From Wuchereria bancrofti (lineage: Eukaryota > Nematoda > Chromadorea > Rhabditida > Onchocercidae): a stretch of 64,000 nt of DNA. The stretch is taken from assembly GCA_005281725.1 (NCBI GenBank), contig SSBO01000007.1:3912402-3976401 (forward strand), written 5' to 3'. The notes below the pieces were generated by a model that made no database searches, was not told the origin of the DNA, and worked only from the letters and a program-made list of their open reading frames with translations. Positions 51,157 to 64,000 of this stretch are shown here, one piece after another. Numbering within the stretch: position 1 is the first letter of the stretch; every line of letters starts with the position of its first letter. A program made the position numbers and the translations under genes.

Positions 51157-54100
51157 TTATAAACGGCGAAGTATAACCAGCTTTAATGGCCCTTCTGGAC
51201 GTGACCGGAGCGTCTTCGTTGCTTCCAGGTAACTCATACCCCTTATATCGATACCATCAATTGTGATCACTTGGTCACCAATTTTTATACGACCGCTACG
51301 TGCTGCAGAACCGCCTAGATACTATCAGCGTTAGCTAAGTTAAAATGTGACTTTTTCTGAAAAAAGTTATAGATTTTACATAGTTCTTTTTCTAACTAAA
51401 GCATGTATTTCCAAGCATATCGCTATTTCTAAGATGAATGATAACTTACCTTCAAAAATCCTTTTGATAACGATAGGCCGGTCGCCGAACACTGATCCAC
51501 GACCACCATCAAGTGCCAAACCGACACCAAGATTACCTTTTGTGAGTATCACTTCTTCGGAATATGTTGAATAATTGAACAGGTCAGGATCAGTAGTAGC
51601 TAACCGGAGAAAAAAAGTCCATTAAAAAAATTTTTTAAGAATTTATAGCTCGTTTTTTGCACATTTTTAATTCACCAATTACTATTAACTCGTAGAGAAA
51701 AAAAAGACTGATGCTTTTAACTAAAGATATTGAGAGCATCTAAAATGATTTCACCAGTGGAAACAAATTTGGTAGGTTTAGTTGGCATGTCACTTGATTT
51801 TGTTTTCAGTCGTCCGAGTACAAAAACAACATGTTCAGTCCTTTGTTTGATTAAGGTTCGTGCCTCTGTAGCTGACATCTGGAACAAGAGTAAACTGATC
51901 GATTTATGTGATAAGAAATCACCTTCAAATATTCTGCAAGATTGATGCGCAAGAATTGCTTTTTGTGTTCTAAACTCTTCTTTTTTTGACATCGAAGATT
52001 TTAACTTTTCGATATCAAAAATTATGATAATGCGAAAGATAAGCAACAAGAAAAACCAACTGACCTGTTTTGTCGAGTGACCCTGCACGAAGAAAATACG
52101 GTCACCTTTTTCGATGAGGTCGCTTCGATCCGCAATGCTACCCGATATCACTCTTTGCACCTGAACATATGTAAAACCATTCTTCGACAGTCCCCGCACA
52201 ATTAATTAATCGATCACTCAACCAAGTCAACCAATCACGAATACTCACGCTGATATATTGATCACCGGAAGCTGCTGAACTCAGAATTACACCAATTGAA
52301 CCTTCCGGATTATTTGCCGATCTTTTCAATATTACTTTGAAAATATCATAATTAGCAAATTTTTCATCCAACAAACTTTTGCATTCCATTAACTGAAATA
52401 CTTTAACGATGTTAAATGGATATTGCAAATAAAAACGTTTTAGTTTCTATCAAAAAACAAGCAGATTTCCTTAGAATTTTAAAACAGTAATTAAGTGAGA
52501 CAGTAAGGCAAACAAAAAATGTATTGTTGATCTTTCATAATATTCTTTTTTGTTGGAATAATTCCTCATTTGTGAAAATATGGAACAATCAATAAGAATT
52601 TAATAATAACGGAATCAATCAGATATTACTTCCGCTTCAGATGGCTTTCCTTGCTTATGCAATCCACTGCATGATGTTACTTCCTCCATTGTTTGAAATG
52701 CTGATTGTTCAGCTTTATCTACTTCAAGCGGCCTTCCAACTATGTCATCATTTGCCAAATTATCGAAACGTGAGAAAGTAAATCCTTCAACTATTTTTTA
52801 GGAAGTAGTGAAAATGCCTCGTTTATCACGATAAATGCATGAAAACTCCACAGATATCGATTGTGGAATCCTCATTCTATCTGACTATCTGACCCTACCG
52901 TCAGGAAATCAAATAAATGAACAAAGTTGTTTTTGAACCTTTCATAATTCCGAAAGAAGATTCTGTTTCTGATAGACAAGAATACATTTTTGCATTCGGC
53001 TTTTGTTCTATCACGGATGTGCACATTTCTGGAGACTCTTTCCGTTCCGTTATAATCGAGGATTTTTTCTCAACTTTTTCAGATTGTCGGATAATATTCG
53101 AGGATTTTTCTATTTTCATATTTTCTTCGACAGTAGAGACAAATTTCTTTTCACTATTATTATGAGATACCAAGATTGGAAAAGATTCTGCATTCTGTAA
53201 AGAATTATTCTGATGCTATGGATTTGACAACATAATACTGCTAAAGACAAAGAACATAATACAGTTTGAAGAGAGCATTACGATGACTGTTTACAAATTA
53301 CTACAGTTGACAACATAAGTTGTGCATCTGCTAAAGATAAAAAATGAGAATATGAAATTTATGATAAAAACAAGTTGTCGTAATGATACTTACATAACAG
53401 AAGCAGCTATTTTACACTCTTAATTCGGATTTGTCTCACTATTCCATTAACTAAAATTTGAATTCCCTTCTCATGAACTTATTAACTATGGTTAAGCTAT
53501 TTTAACTTCCGATATCTTTTTAACTTACTTAAAACTTTTCTAGTACTGTTCACTTCCTGTTTACTGTTCCCCTTCGATAAAACATGAAAGAAAGAACGTG
53601 CTACGTGTTAGCAATTTTCTAAACAAATTACCTTTTCAAAGGATGCTCTCACTTTTGTAAACAAATTTTCGGCTCGCGAAACGGTTGCATTCCCAGTAGT
53701 TGAAAATCTATTTCTTGAAATTTCAACATAGGTCGAATTCCTTCCACTAAATCTGTCGCTCATCATTCTACTGCCACGATACGGAATTTTTTTTGAGATC
53801 TGTAGATTCAGTGTTGTTACTTTCGGAGCACTACTACTACTGCTTCTCATCGCAGTAGACTTCTTCGAATCAATAACGCCTGCGATTCCTTGAAATGTTT
53901 TCGGTGTTGGAACTGCACCATTATCGGCTTTTGTGAACTATAAAAATTTTTTGATAAATCAAAAATTGGAATAAAAACACCTGGCGAAAATAAGGGAGAA
54001 ATTGTAATTTCAATCAAATTTTAGCCGAAAAGACCATCGTAATAGAGCAATCATAGCCAAATCAATTAGCAATATAATAATTTTAATAGCAGAATCACAG

Positions 54101-56933
54101 AGGATTTCACACAATCACAGTTAGCATCTTAGCGAGTCAATCTAACTCACTGACTTAGACAGTTGGCTCAGTTTTATTTTTAAAAATAAAGTGAAAACAA
54201 AAATTACCTTTTCAATAAGTTTCTCAAATGGAACTGGTTTATCATCTCTAGTACGCCGCGGAGCAATTGATACTGCCGGTCTTTCGAATTTTTCATTTGA
54301 TGATCTCGTAGTTTGCAATTCTTTAATGGTTGATGCCTTGTCAATTTCACGAGAGTGTTCCCGTTTCTTCGATACAGTAGAATTTTCGCGCGTAAAGGGA
54401 ATAGATTTGGTAGAGACGATTGAACCAGGCTTCTCAAACACAGCTGCAGCAAACTTTTCTGAAACAGATACAACGCTACTCTTTTTGGATGACACATCTA
54501 TTATATATACTAGCCAGTTGTTGCTTATATCCTAGCCAGTCATTCATCAAGTGATTTGAAGTTCTTGATGTAGATGTTTCCTCATAACGAAAAATTGGAC
54601 TTGTTTTCAGTTGAAGGAATCATCATTTCTTGATGATCTCAAACAAGAATTAAGTTTCAAAGAACCAAATCTCGGCTGCCGAAAACTAAGACTCGTATTC
54701 AATGTCGTTCTCAAATTCTTCTGAAAGAAGACTATCGTAGACCGTAGATAGATATTTTCCACAAATTATTCACTAAGATAAATGAAGAATAATGGGAGTT
54801 TTGGGGAACACTTGAATCAGTTATTTGCCGTGTAGAAACTTCAAAAAACAAACCGCTGCCATTGCCATTTCTTAATGAATCAGGCTTCTGAGAAATAATC
54901 CGGTTAAGTTTCGTAGCAGGTACAAGTGAAACGAAGTGACTTTTCCTGATATCCGACTGTGTTTCTGATTTCGAACTATTTCCGTATTTCACAGTAGAAT
55001 TTTTGAATGACTCTAAGTTTTCATTATAAGTAATACATTTCTCGATTTTCACCAGCTGATTTTCTGGCTTTTGTTGTGAAATCACCTCAAATTCCACGTC
55101 ACGAAACAGAATCTGAAGTGGAGGTCCTTCCAGATTAGTGTCACAACTTTCTTGATCATGCCCCGACACAATTTTAAAAGGAAAAAGTTCTGGTACTGTT
55201 ATTTCTTGAACCCTCATAAGCGACTGTTCAGGTGAAGCATTCCTTGATTCCAAAGATATACTATGAGACAGCGGTTCAGTAACAGAATCAGAGGACAAAT
55301 GATATCTGGAAAGCAAAAAAATTTAATGAAATTGATTGAGAAAAGAAAAAAAAAGACCACTCTGCTAAACTAAACTGGAATTTTGAACTTTTTGAACTAA
55401 TTCGAGTTAAATTAATACAAAACAAGGACATTGAAAAATAGAAACCAAGTGAATGGTGGTAACAGATTGCAATGAATTTTCAATTAATCAAGCCTTGAAA
55501 TTGGAAGGAAAATTTAAATTGAATCAAAATATTTTTAAATATGAATAAAAGAATTTGTTGCTTGTTGAGCAGTTTTTGTTCAGAATTGCTAAACTGGAAA
55601 GAAAGTAAGTATTCCTAACAATTTACTATACAAATAAGATTTACATCTTGTAGGCAGATAAGTGCTTCATGGTGACTCCATCATCGTGTTGTTTTCCAAT
55701 TTTACGTTGCTCATTTGTGTCCAACGTTTCCACTATTTCTTTTGGCTCAGATGAATTATCATACGGTAACTTTGCTGTAGGAAGATTTGTTGACTTTGTA
55801 AGAGAGTCCTCCTGTTTGTTAACTATCCATGGATAGCAATGGCAGTTCGAAATTTGTGCTTCAATGTGTAAATTTTCCTGGAATTTTGAACAAAGATCAT
55901 TCGGCGATTCTCTTATGGATGCTTCCGACTTTTCGTCTTCCTGCTCGTTCATGTACGTCTTATTTTTTTGCACCTCAGTTTTCAAACAAACATATTTATA
56001 ACTCTTTTGTACCGAAGTTTCCTGCACTGATCGATTTGAATGTGATATTCCATTGGACGAAAGAATATCGAAAGGAGCTATTGCATTATTCGATTCCTCA
56101 TGTGCTGGGGTTTCTGAAAGCGTAGTTGAATAAACAGGTTGATGCTGCTGCTCCTGTTGAAAAGTGCATGCAGGAAATGTTGCGAGAGTCTGATGTTCAT
56201 TCAGATAAGATTGTTCTGAGGTTTCTGGATGAATTGCGGGATTCGAAGAAACACTCATATTCATAAACGACGGCGATATTGGTTGTCTGGAAGGCGTTAT
56301 TAGCGGAGCAACGATCGATGGTACGGAACATGTCTCTTCATCTCCTGTTGGCAGATGAAGCGTAGCGTTAAGAAAGTTCGGTCGACTGAAAAAAATAACT
56401 TATGGGAAAAATTTGCTAATATAGTTTGAAAGTAGATGAGACAACAAGAAGTAAGTACGATAGGGCATAGCTTCTGCTGCCTTGACAAACGTCTTTTCTA
56501 CAATATAACACGCATGATCAACCGCTTAGTAAGATGCGATCGACAACGTATCTTGGTTCTGGTGAAACTCGGAGTTGACTTATGTCAGTTTTGACTTCCA
56601 CTGCATTCTTTACAAACATTTCAAAGAAATACTTGGCGGCGAAACGTCGATCGAATTCATCGAACAATGGACTGGAACAATCTGGGTCAGAAGCAAATAC
56701 GCTAACATAAGTTGGCTTGTGTTTGATATTACCACGACTTCTAGATATAGTTCGTTGTGCTTTAGATTGCTGATGCTGTTGTAACTGGTCACTGTGAAAT
56801 CCGGAATCGTTACTGCTTGGTGAATGATTACTAATTGTTTTGAATACCATACCAATAATGTTACCATTACTGTCATTGTTACTGCCATTCACAGATGATA
56901 TGGTTGTATCTAATTCTAAAGCCATTTTACTAC
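51157..56933 (-). CDS. Large Ser-rich scaffold protein with C-terminal PDZ domains
   Basis: Minus-strand exons: 56933-56523 (ATG at 56925 if this is the first), 56480-56459, 56385-55645, 55305-54743, 54497-54208, 53937-53632, 53194-52939, 52790-52630, 52392-52249, 52160-52065, 51878-51722, 51599-51450, 51314-51157; about 1148 residues from that ATG, phases agree. The first two thirds are low-complexity, Ser/Thr/Glu/Lys/Asn-rich and probably disordered. Two PDZ domains close the protein: one over exons 52392-51722 (FKVILKRSANNPEGSIGVIL, then VQRVISGSIADRSDLIEKGD, ATEARTLIKQ) and one over 51599-51157 (EEVILTKGNLGVGLALDGGR, IFEGGSAARSGRIKIGDQVI, then ATKTLRSRPEGPLKLVILRR), ending RRL. PDZ proteins cluster membrane proteins through their C-termini. 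The loop GNLGVGLAL replaces GLGF in the last PDZ. The second exon has two possible acceptors (start 56480 or 56497). Confidence 0.78.
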
Positions 56934-57063
56934 CTGCAAGTTTTTCATCTTGAAAGAATTTTGCGCTCAAAACAAATTTAGCTTATTCATGAGTGCAGTG
57001 GAAATAGCACTGCCAAAGTAGAAGTAATACATCGATCGAAAGGAGAAACAAGCTATTAAGGAG

Positions 57064-57101
57064 ACAGACCAAAGCTATTGTAACAGACCAAAGCTATTGT
57101 A
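57064..57101. repeat. Perfect 19-nt tandem duplication
   Basis: ACAGACCAAAGCTATTGTA occurs twice, head to tail, at 57064-57082 and 57083-57101. Confidence 0.95.
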
Positions 57102-59126
57102 CAAATATCCAAGGATATTTAAAAATGTAGGACAAACAGTGCAAACAAAATTGCCAGTCGCAAAGTCATACAATCTTATCGCAAACAGTGCTCATAACAT
57201 ATAAAGGCCTTTAATTAATCAAATTAAGAATAAGATTTAAAAAATGGAATACAACTAGTAGATAATCTCAGAAAAAGATTTCAGCTTTTTTGACAACACA
57301 GAATCTTATCCAAAGAAGTCCTCTGGCACTGAATGAAGACGGAAAGAGGAAGGACAAAACTAACTAATATAAAGCCTCCTGCAACAGACGTTGTTGCAAG
57401 GAATCAGATGTGCTAGTCTCGAAAAGGAAATTTTTTAGATATTTCAAATGGTTCCGATTTGAAATGAAGGAATTTCAATCCCGAGTACTGCTATACAACA
57501 GCAACTATTCTTACCGTCTATACTAGAATTATTAAAAAAAAGACAACTTCACTTCCAAGAAAAACACAACTACCGAAGTGTGAGCATAAAGAGAACTAGA
57601 AAAGGTACATAGGATAGTGTGATGATTCACATTATTGCAAAAGATATTTTGTTAAGATGGAATCATAAAACACGATTGTTATTCGATTATCTAGCTTTAC
57701 GTCCCAAATAGAGTGCTAATTTACCTATATATATATATAATTTCGAGGCAGAATATATATATCTAATTTTTTTGCAGAAAATGTAAGGAAATATTTCCCA
57801 ATTTTTTCAGTTGTAAACATCCATAAAAGAATGAATGAGCGTTGCGAAGTGAAACATGAGCAATTTTGGATGATTGAAAGGTTACCAAAAGTAAACAGGA
57901 TAAACAGGAGAAAATGAATTTATCCATAACAAACACACAAATAATTCCTTTTTTCCTTCACAATTCTCATTTTCCAGGTGGATCACGTGTAGAACAAATA
58001 AACGAATTTGAGTGCTGAATTTTATAAAGCATCTCATCTGCAAGAAAACAAAAGTAGTGATGGTGGTGTTATGAAAATAATTCACTAAAAATCATTTAAA
58101 ATGAGAAAAGGAACGTAGGTTAGAGGATAATAAATCTATTTATAAGTATATTTCAGCTTAATTCAGTTCAACTAATAATAATGTACTTACATATCAAGCA
58201 AAACAAAAAAGTGAAAAAAAATGAAGCTAAATCGAAGCTGAAAAACAAAAGGTTTAATGCATCATTCCAAATTCACATGATTCTGAAGGTCCAATCTCTC
58301 TAATTATAACGACTTTTAGCTATAAATTAGTCAGAATAAATACAATCACCTCTGAGCCATTATTAAGTTTTTCATTGAATAATGTGTTACAATACAAATT
58401 TTTACAGTTTTATAGTGCAGAGGTTGACTGATGAATCTTCAATGGACAATTATTTTGTCATCACAGATACGAGAAACGACCGAACATTAAGTTTCTGATG
58501 TTTGTGTTTAATTTTGAAATCGCTTAAGAGCTATCATAAGTGCGGAGCATATTATAATCTTTCGAAGCCGAGTAGCTTTGAAAATAGATCACTAATTAAT
58601 TTATTGCTTTACGCGTCATCTATTCCATCTCATAACATTGCTTATTCTTATTTTATTAGCATTTAAAAAATATGATCATAGAATTTTCGTGCAGTATGGA
58701 AACTAACGTCAGCAGTTTTTAGAATTAGATTCAGGTAAAAGTACTAATGCTAATCAAGACAGAAATAATTGTTCAATCCTGAAATGGAATATAATACATA
58801 ATTAAGGATGTCGACGTCTTGGTCGAGAATCGCATATTTGATGTTTAGTAAATATTTGTAATTGATCTTAGCCTTCATTACAAACAAATATTCGAATCTT
58901 TGATCTTAGAGAAACCTATTGTATAGAAGAATGAGTTTAATTACAAACTGGCTGATAAGATAAAGCGCAAGTTGAAAATGAAATTATCCGCGGATAATGT
59001 GAAGACGTAAGAGGACGTCAACTGAATTGAATAGCTTGGTAGAAGAGGACGAATAAGCAGAATGCTGGAAAGATGTAAGACAGTATTTAGTAGAAAAGTA
59101 TTTCCTTTTTCCTCTTTCTTCCCCTT

Positions 59127-59145
59127 CCTCTCTCTCTCTCTCTCT
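59127..59145. repeat. CT/TC microsatellite
   Basis: A short CT run inside a longer pyrimidine-rich stretch; simple sequence. Confidence 0.85.
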
Positions 59146-62100
59146 AAGGAAAAGAAAAAGATGGATGGATAGATGTTTTGGTGATCGAATGTTAGCAAAA
59201 TGAGTCATTCATTTTATTCACTGGAAAAAGTGATGACTGAGAATGATAAAACAGTTTTGTAGCCTTTGAATAATGGGATATCCGCGACCTCTGTCACCTT
59301 GTCATGTTGTTTGATCTTCATCTCTCCGCATCAGGTAAACATTCTGCTCATTCTGTTACAGCGAAAAAAAATCCCGACTTTTCCATCAGTTTTTGAAGTA
59401 CTTTTCATGCTAAGAAGAAAAACAAAAGAGAAATACAAATAAACCGAAAAAAAATCAATGAAATAGATAACTCAAATATAAATAACTCTTTAAATAACTC
59501 TGTAAAAGAATTCATCTCCAAAAAATCATGAAAATCGTCTTGAATTTTAGAACAGTTAGGGACATTTGTCATCAAAAAATCCTCTTGGTCGTATCAATTG
59601 ACAGTTGAACCAAATACTTCTAGTGTGATTGCATATCATACGGTAGTCTCTATGTGAATCGAAAAAATCTGCTATGGCTGAGGGATCTTAAATAATCTGA
59701 ATCCCAAAAAATTCAAAACAGTAAAACTTAAATTTCAAACCAACTCTTGCATCAATTAATCGAATCCTTTCTCCTATCTCCAAAAGTTTGGTAATTAGGT
59801 CTCAGATATATATATATATACTTCTTTACAACTTCTTTTAACCCTTCTTTTTAGAAACCTAAAATCCAAACTCAGTACATCTACTCGGCAAAGGATCATT
59901 TTCGCAAGGTTCCACGAAAACAAAATTCCTCAGGATCATGGTAACATTTCAAACTCGGTCACTCCTTCGCCCTTAACTAAGAATTAATATTTAATTTTGA
60001 CTAACATTTCATTAAAGTAAACTCCTACAGGAAAAACCTACTAGTACCTACAGCATTTAAGATAAGTTTTCTAGAAAAATGAGATGAATTTTTTCCGGAC
60101 GATAAAAAGTGAAGTTTGAAGGTTCTCCCTATTTAGTAAGCAATTGCAGTTTACTTTTTTGAATTTTTTTACTGAAGTCCTTTACAAGCTGTTTTTGATA
60201 GATTCAGCCAGAATAAAAAATATTATCATGAAAAGAGAGAAAGGAATAAAATCGTTAGAAAAGCAAGCAGTCAAGTTCAGAAAAAAAGTATTGCAGTCCC
60301 ATGGAAATGCATATTTTTTCAATTCAATGGTATTCACTGGGAATTTGTTAGTGAGAAAGATGACGATAACGACAATGACGATAATAACCATTGCATAATG
60401 ATAATGTCAGGTGAGATGCTACTCCACGGCCTTTATCAACATTCCTCATCCTTTGTATGTTAGAGGCAAAGGAAGATGAAGGAGAAAAAAGTCAAAGATT
60501 GTAATCAAATAGATGCATGGTTTAATTTGAAATGTTTGAATGAGTCACACCACCATTTTTGAATGATAAAGTTTTTGAAAATTTTCCACACACAAACAGG
60601 AAAAGCTTACAGAATCATCTGTAAAATCAAAAAAAGCTATAGTTCACATAATATTCGAAGCAAACTTTCGGATTCCCTTCGTCCCAATTCGTCACTTTGT
60701 AGGAGAATTACAAGCACCGACTGTCTTGTCAAAATTCTCAATCAAAACTACTGTGATAGATCAAAATACAGTGAAATAGGGTAGCACTGATAAAAAATAT
60801 AGATCGTAGACCTGCACATAACTCTCCAAATCTTAGGAGAAAATTTTTAATGGTAGAACTAAAAGATGAAAAAGAATATGGAGATTAGAAAATGAGTGAA
60901 ATTAATATGAAATAAGATACCTCAATAAGGTTTGATAACTGGAAGAAATGGGTATGAGACAGAAGCGATCTGAAATCAAATTAATACGGATTTTTGGCAA
61001 AAGATAATATAAATGCAGACAATGATGACTTCATCCTTCGAATTATGGAAAAAATCCTAACAAAATTTCAAATGCAAAAATTGTACGCACCACTTGCATT
61101 TTGATGCTCAGAATTTGACAATTCATGTGAAGGAAAGAAAGAGGGAGAGAAATCCTAAAAACATTTCGGAAATTATTCTGTTTGAATTCAGATTATTGCT
61201 ATAATCTAGAACTTAACATAGTACTGAGGAGGACTTCATCAGGTCTGAATTAAATTGGATCCGAATTGTCAGAAACTTATTCCAATACAGCTAATAAGCC
61301 TAACGGAATTAGCTGAAGGAAATTGTCTTATACGGCAATGAGCTAACATAATAACAGAGTTATTAATAAGACGAATAGTCTAAATGTTTAATCTTAACTT
61401 TCTCAATTGCAATGTTGGTATGAAGGTTCAAGATAATTAGTTCATTATTTATCACCGAAAGAAGAGGTCAATCAGTTAGTCAGCTGGCTGTGAAGTAGCT
61501 CCAGTGGTTAATATTAAGACCCCTCGCTACCCTAGCCTCAGCACTACATGGATATAACAACAGAAGTGTCTTCTTCTCAGCTCACCTGAAGTTTTCAGAT
61601 CTATATTCTCATATCTTCTGACATAATACAGAAAATGCCACTTCCAATCTACGACGAAGTAATCGCTTAACTTCACCAAAACTCGAGGCATTTGACAATA
61701 ATTCCTTATTGATGAAACTGTTTGAATACAAAACAGCATAGTTCATTAATGGAATTGTGTCATATTTGACATTCGACATCCACAGTAATTTCTTTTCATT
61801 CCCTAAATTAATAATTTAAAATTAAAACATAAAGTTTATCTTGAAGTTTCAATCTCAACTGACCGAATAGATACTATTATAAAGTAAGTGAAGAATTGAG
61901 ATCGACAAAAAGTAGAATTAACGAAAGAAGAAATGAAATATAGAAAATGAGCTATTATTACAAATAAGAAGTATGATAAACATTTCTTTAATACTTTACA
62001 TTGATCCCTGTCTGTGGCGAACAAAGGCATCTGGTTTAGTAGTCAAGAGGGTAGGTGTGAAAAAAGTCAACAGTTCTTTAGGTGGCATTCAAATGAAATT

Positions 62101-62472
62101 GATTCTGATCCACTACTAAACTTTCACAACTTTATGTATAGTAACAATCTATGTGAATTCTAGTGAACAACAGTTCGCTAACCTTTCAAAACATCCGGAA
62201 AATTTCTCGATTATAGAAATGAACATTTAGAAAGAAATACAGAAGTTGGAAATCATTAATTAGAAAAACGAACAATTCCATATAGGACATAAAACACAAA
62301 AAGATGCCTTTGGTTGAAACTGAGGGAAAGAATGGAGCACAAGAAGGAATGCTTGAAAAATGAAGAAACGGAAGAAAAGCATTTTTTTCTTCCACAACGT
62401 CAAGGACGTACGAATGGAAGAAATAAAAAAGCAAAACTGAGCGAAACAAATGTAAGGAAACAGAGAACAAAT

Positions 62473-62585
62473 AATTTAATAATAATAACAGTAGTAGTGA
62501 TAATAATAATAATAATAGTAATAATAATAATGATAAATAATAATAGTAAATAACAAATAATAATAATAACAAATAATAATTAATA
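62473..62585. repeat. TAA-rich imperfect microsatellite
   Basis: Long imperfect TAA/ATA repeat with interruptions (AGTAGTAGTGA). Its reverse frame gives a spurious Leu-rich peptide. Confidence 0.9.
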
Positions 62586-63326
62586 AATAAAGATTTTTAA
62601 TTATTAAATTCATGCAAAGTAATCGAACAAGTTTACCTACGTTCGACTTTTGCCATCATTAAACAATCAAGTCTCTGATGATCATCCATATTTTCATTGC
62701 TTTAATGCTTGAGAAGCCTAATATCAGTTATCAAAAAATTTTTTATTCATTTCTGATGGATTCTTCAGAATTTCCGGCTATGAACACAATTCAAACCGTC
62801 ATCTTCCAGAACTTTTTATAAGTTCGTCGTAGATCATTATGCAATTTCATAGCAAAAGATGCAGGACGAATGAAACTAAAGCAGAGCTGAGGACTGCAGT
62901 TGCCTTCCGGATAACTCTTAATGAATAGGTTGACCTTTGGCTGATCAAAATGACTAAAGTTCCTTTTCTCCTTCATCTTCCATCCAAACATGCATTGATA
63001 AAAATATGTGCACAAGGGTAGTTTATGAAATCCTTATCGTGAATATTTATTACAAATTTGGCATAAGGCAACATGATGTTTTGGGAAAAAAAATTGGGTG
63101 AAAAAAACTGACTTAAAATACATGCTAACCAATGCTTCCCATCATGCGAAAATATTCCGTCTGATCTATCTAAGTTGCTGACTAGCATACTACACGTGAT
63201 TCTCCACGTCATGGAAGTTATTTCAGCTTTCTGAATTTTCTTGACCATAAAAATTATGACAATACGCTGCAACTGATCACATGTGAAATTTATAAATGAA
63301 TGAACACTGCAATCCGAAAAAATAAC

Positions 63327-63801
63327 CTTTTTGTAAAGAGGAAATTTGAGATCCATTGGTCATCATGCAACGATTATTTCTTTTCTGCGGAGATGATGGA
63401 CTGGAAAAAACAATTAAATTTAGTAATTCTGACATAAATATTTGTGTGAATTTCTCACATAATTTTTAACAATTCATTAAATTTTAGTACAATAACCGAA
63501 CATTGATTCTTCTCCACGATACCATCCCTATCATCTACAATGATTTATCATCTCTGGTATGTATATATTATCAAGTCAACTACTTTTAAATAAATTAAAT
63601 TGTCGAAAAGCTAACGTATTTTGCCGACTAACAACCATAGTAACGCTCATTGCTGGCTGCTGCAAAAGTGACAAACATTGAATTCGAGTGCATTGATGGA
63701 CATCGGTGCCAGCAACACTCCATACTCGATCACCAACTTGCAAGCCACTTCGAGAAGCAATAGAATATGGATCAACTTGTTCTACACGCACACAAATCAC
63801 T
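63327..63801 (-). CDS. PDZ-domain exon and following exon (partial gene)
   Basis: Two minus-strand exons, 63801-63616 and 63400-63327, with matching phase 2 at their junction; the 5' part lies beyond the right edge. The first encodes most of a PDZ domain: VICVRVEQVDPYSIASRSGL, QVGDRVWSVAG, then HQCTRIQCLSLLQQPAMSVT, MVVSRQ. The second is a polar linker (PSSPQKRNNRCMMTNGSQIS SLQK in two adjoining parts) ending in phase 1. That phase fits exon 56933-56523, so these may be upstream exons of the same scaffold gene across a 6.4-kb intron; a separate gene is the alternative. The N-terminal PDZ strand with the GLGF-type loop is not in view. Confidence 0.65.
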
Positions 63802-64000
63802 CTATAAGGAAATTTCCGTAAGTCAGTCACTTCTATTCAAGCTCATTTTAAAAAGTTAAAATGACTTCATGTGCTAAAATACTGCTTCAATGTGAATTTA
63901 ATACCATGAAAGGATTGCTAGCTACTGAAAAGATTTCATGAATAGTATTAATAAAATGAATCTGACACAGGATAAAGCCTATGTATCAAGTATTGAGCAC
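63802..64000. other. Right edge, probable intron
   Basis: Non-coding sequence upstream (on the minus strand) of the PDZ exon, with a normal acceptor TTTCCTTATAG just before it. Nothing else seen. Confidence 0.5.

Larger units (their letters stand above)
56934..63326. other. 6.4-kb gene-poor region, possibly one long intron
   Basis: No convincing exon. It holds simple repeats (a 19-nt tandem duplication at 57064-57101, (TA)n at about 57723-57738 and 59806-59820, (TC)n at 59127-59145, a TAA-rich tract at 62473-62585). Minus-strand frames at 62791-63015 and 62973-63356 have fairly protein-like stretches (FDQPKVNLFIKSYPEGN; EITSMTWRITCSMLVSNLDR), but I could not join them in phase to the PDZ exons. 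Confidence 0.5.

Noticed and set aside
62186..62572. Leu-rich minus-strand frame resembling a membrane protein
   Set aside because: Generated by the TAA-rich microsatellite; the remainder has no protein character.
1..64000. tRNA, rRNA, spliced-leader RNA, CRISPR arrays, bacterial (Wolbachia-type) insertions and prokaryotic operons
   Set aside because: Read for B-box-like GGTTCGA motifs, repeated spacer arrays and bacterial-style coding runs; the few motif hits lie in exons or lack the rest of the structure.

Overview
The window is AT-rich eukaryotic DNA with nematode gene structure. Genes have many short exons and introns of about 70-1000 bp with T-rich/TTTCAG-type 3' splice sites. Most start codons lie 7-45 nt behind a further TTTCAG-like acceptor, as expected for spliced-leader trans-splicing. 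Protein content (tetraspanin, LST-2, NOP58, ZIP transporter, p24 cargo receptor, multi-C2H2 protein, PDZ scaffold) and base composition suggest a parasitic (filarial or other clade III) nematode; species is not claimed. All gene models are conceptual splicings that I built by hand, checking reading phase across each junction.

Layout. 1-1071 (-): N-terminal exons of an LST-2/ZFYVE28 homologue, running off the left edge. 3832-5692 (+): a 269-residue helical protein that I do not recognise. 7129-11540 (+): GUF1/EF4, the mitochondrial LepA-type GTPase, 15 exons. 13168-15068 (+): a complete tetraspanin. 16781-21836 (+): a protein of about 15 C2H2 zinc fingers. 21837-29991: an 8-kb gene-poor stretch with a long TG microsatellite and two diverged, inverted copies of an LTR-like repeat. 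29992-31887 (+): a LAPTM4-like four-TM protein with a PPPY tail. 33623-35411 (+): a p24/TMED7-type cargo receptor. 36219-38604 (-): a POGLUT2/3-like (KDELC) protein O-glucosyltransferase. 39759-42680 (-): NOP58, the box C/D snoRNP core protein. 43140-44404 (+): adenine phosphoribosyltransferase, divergent from NOP58. 45677-49907 (+): a ZIP (SLC39) metal transporter. 51157-56933 (-): a long Ser-rich scaffold ending in two PDZ domains. 56934-63326: gene-poor. 63327-63801 (-): another PDZ exon and its follower, phase-compatible with being the 5' part of the same scaffold gene.

These are independent housekeeping and signalling genes, not an operon or a dedicated system. I found no CRISPR, prokaryotic gene, tRNA/rRNA or intact transposon. 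The items most worth a second look are: an intron of exactly 66 sense codons in the TMED gene; two short tandem duplications, each at a 3' splice site (guf1 last exon, ZIP leader); the inverted LTR-like pair; a POGLUT model without a KDEL tail; a likely GC-AG intron in lst-2; and the unrecognised 269-residue protein.
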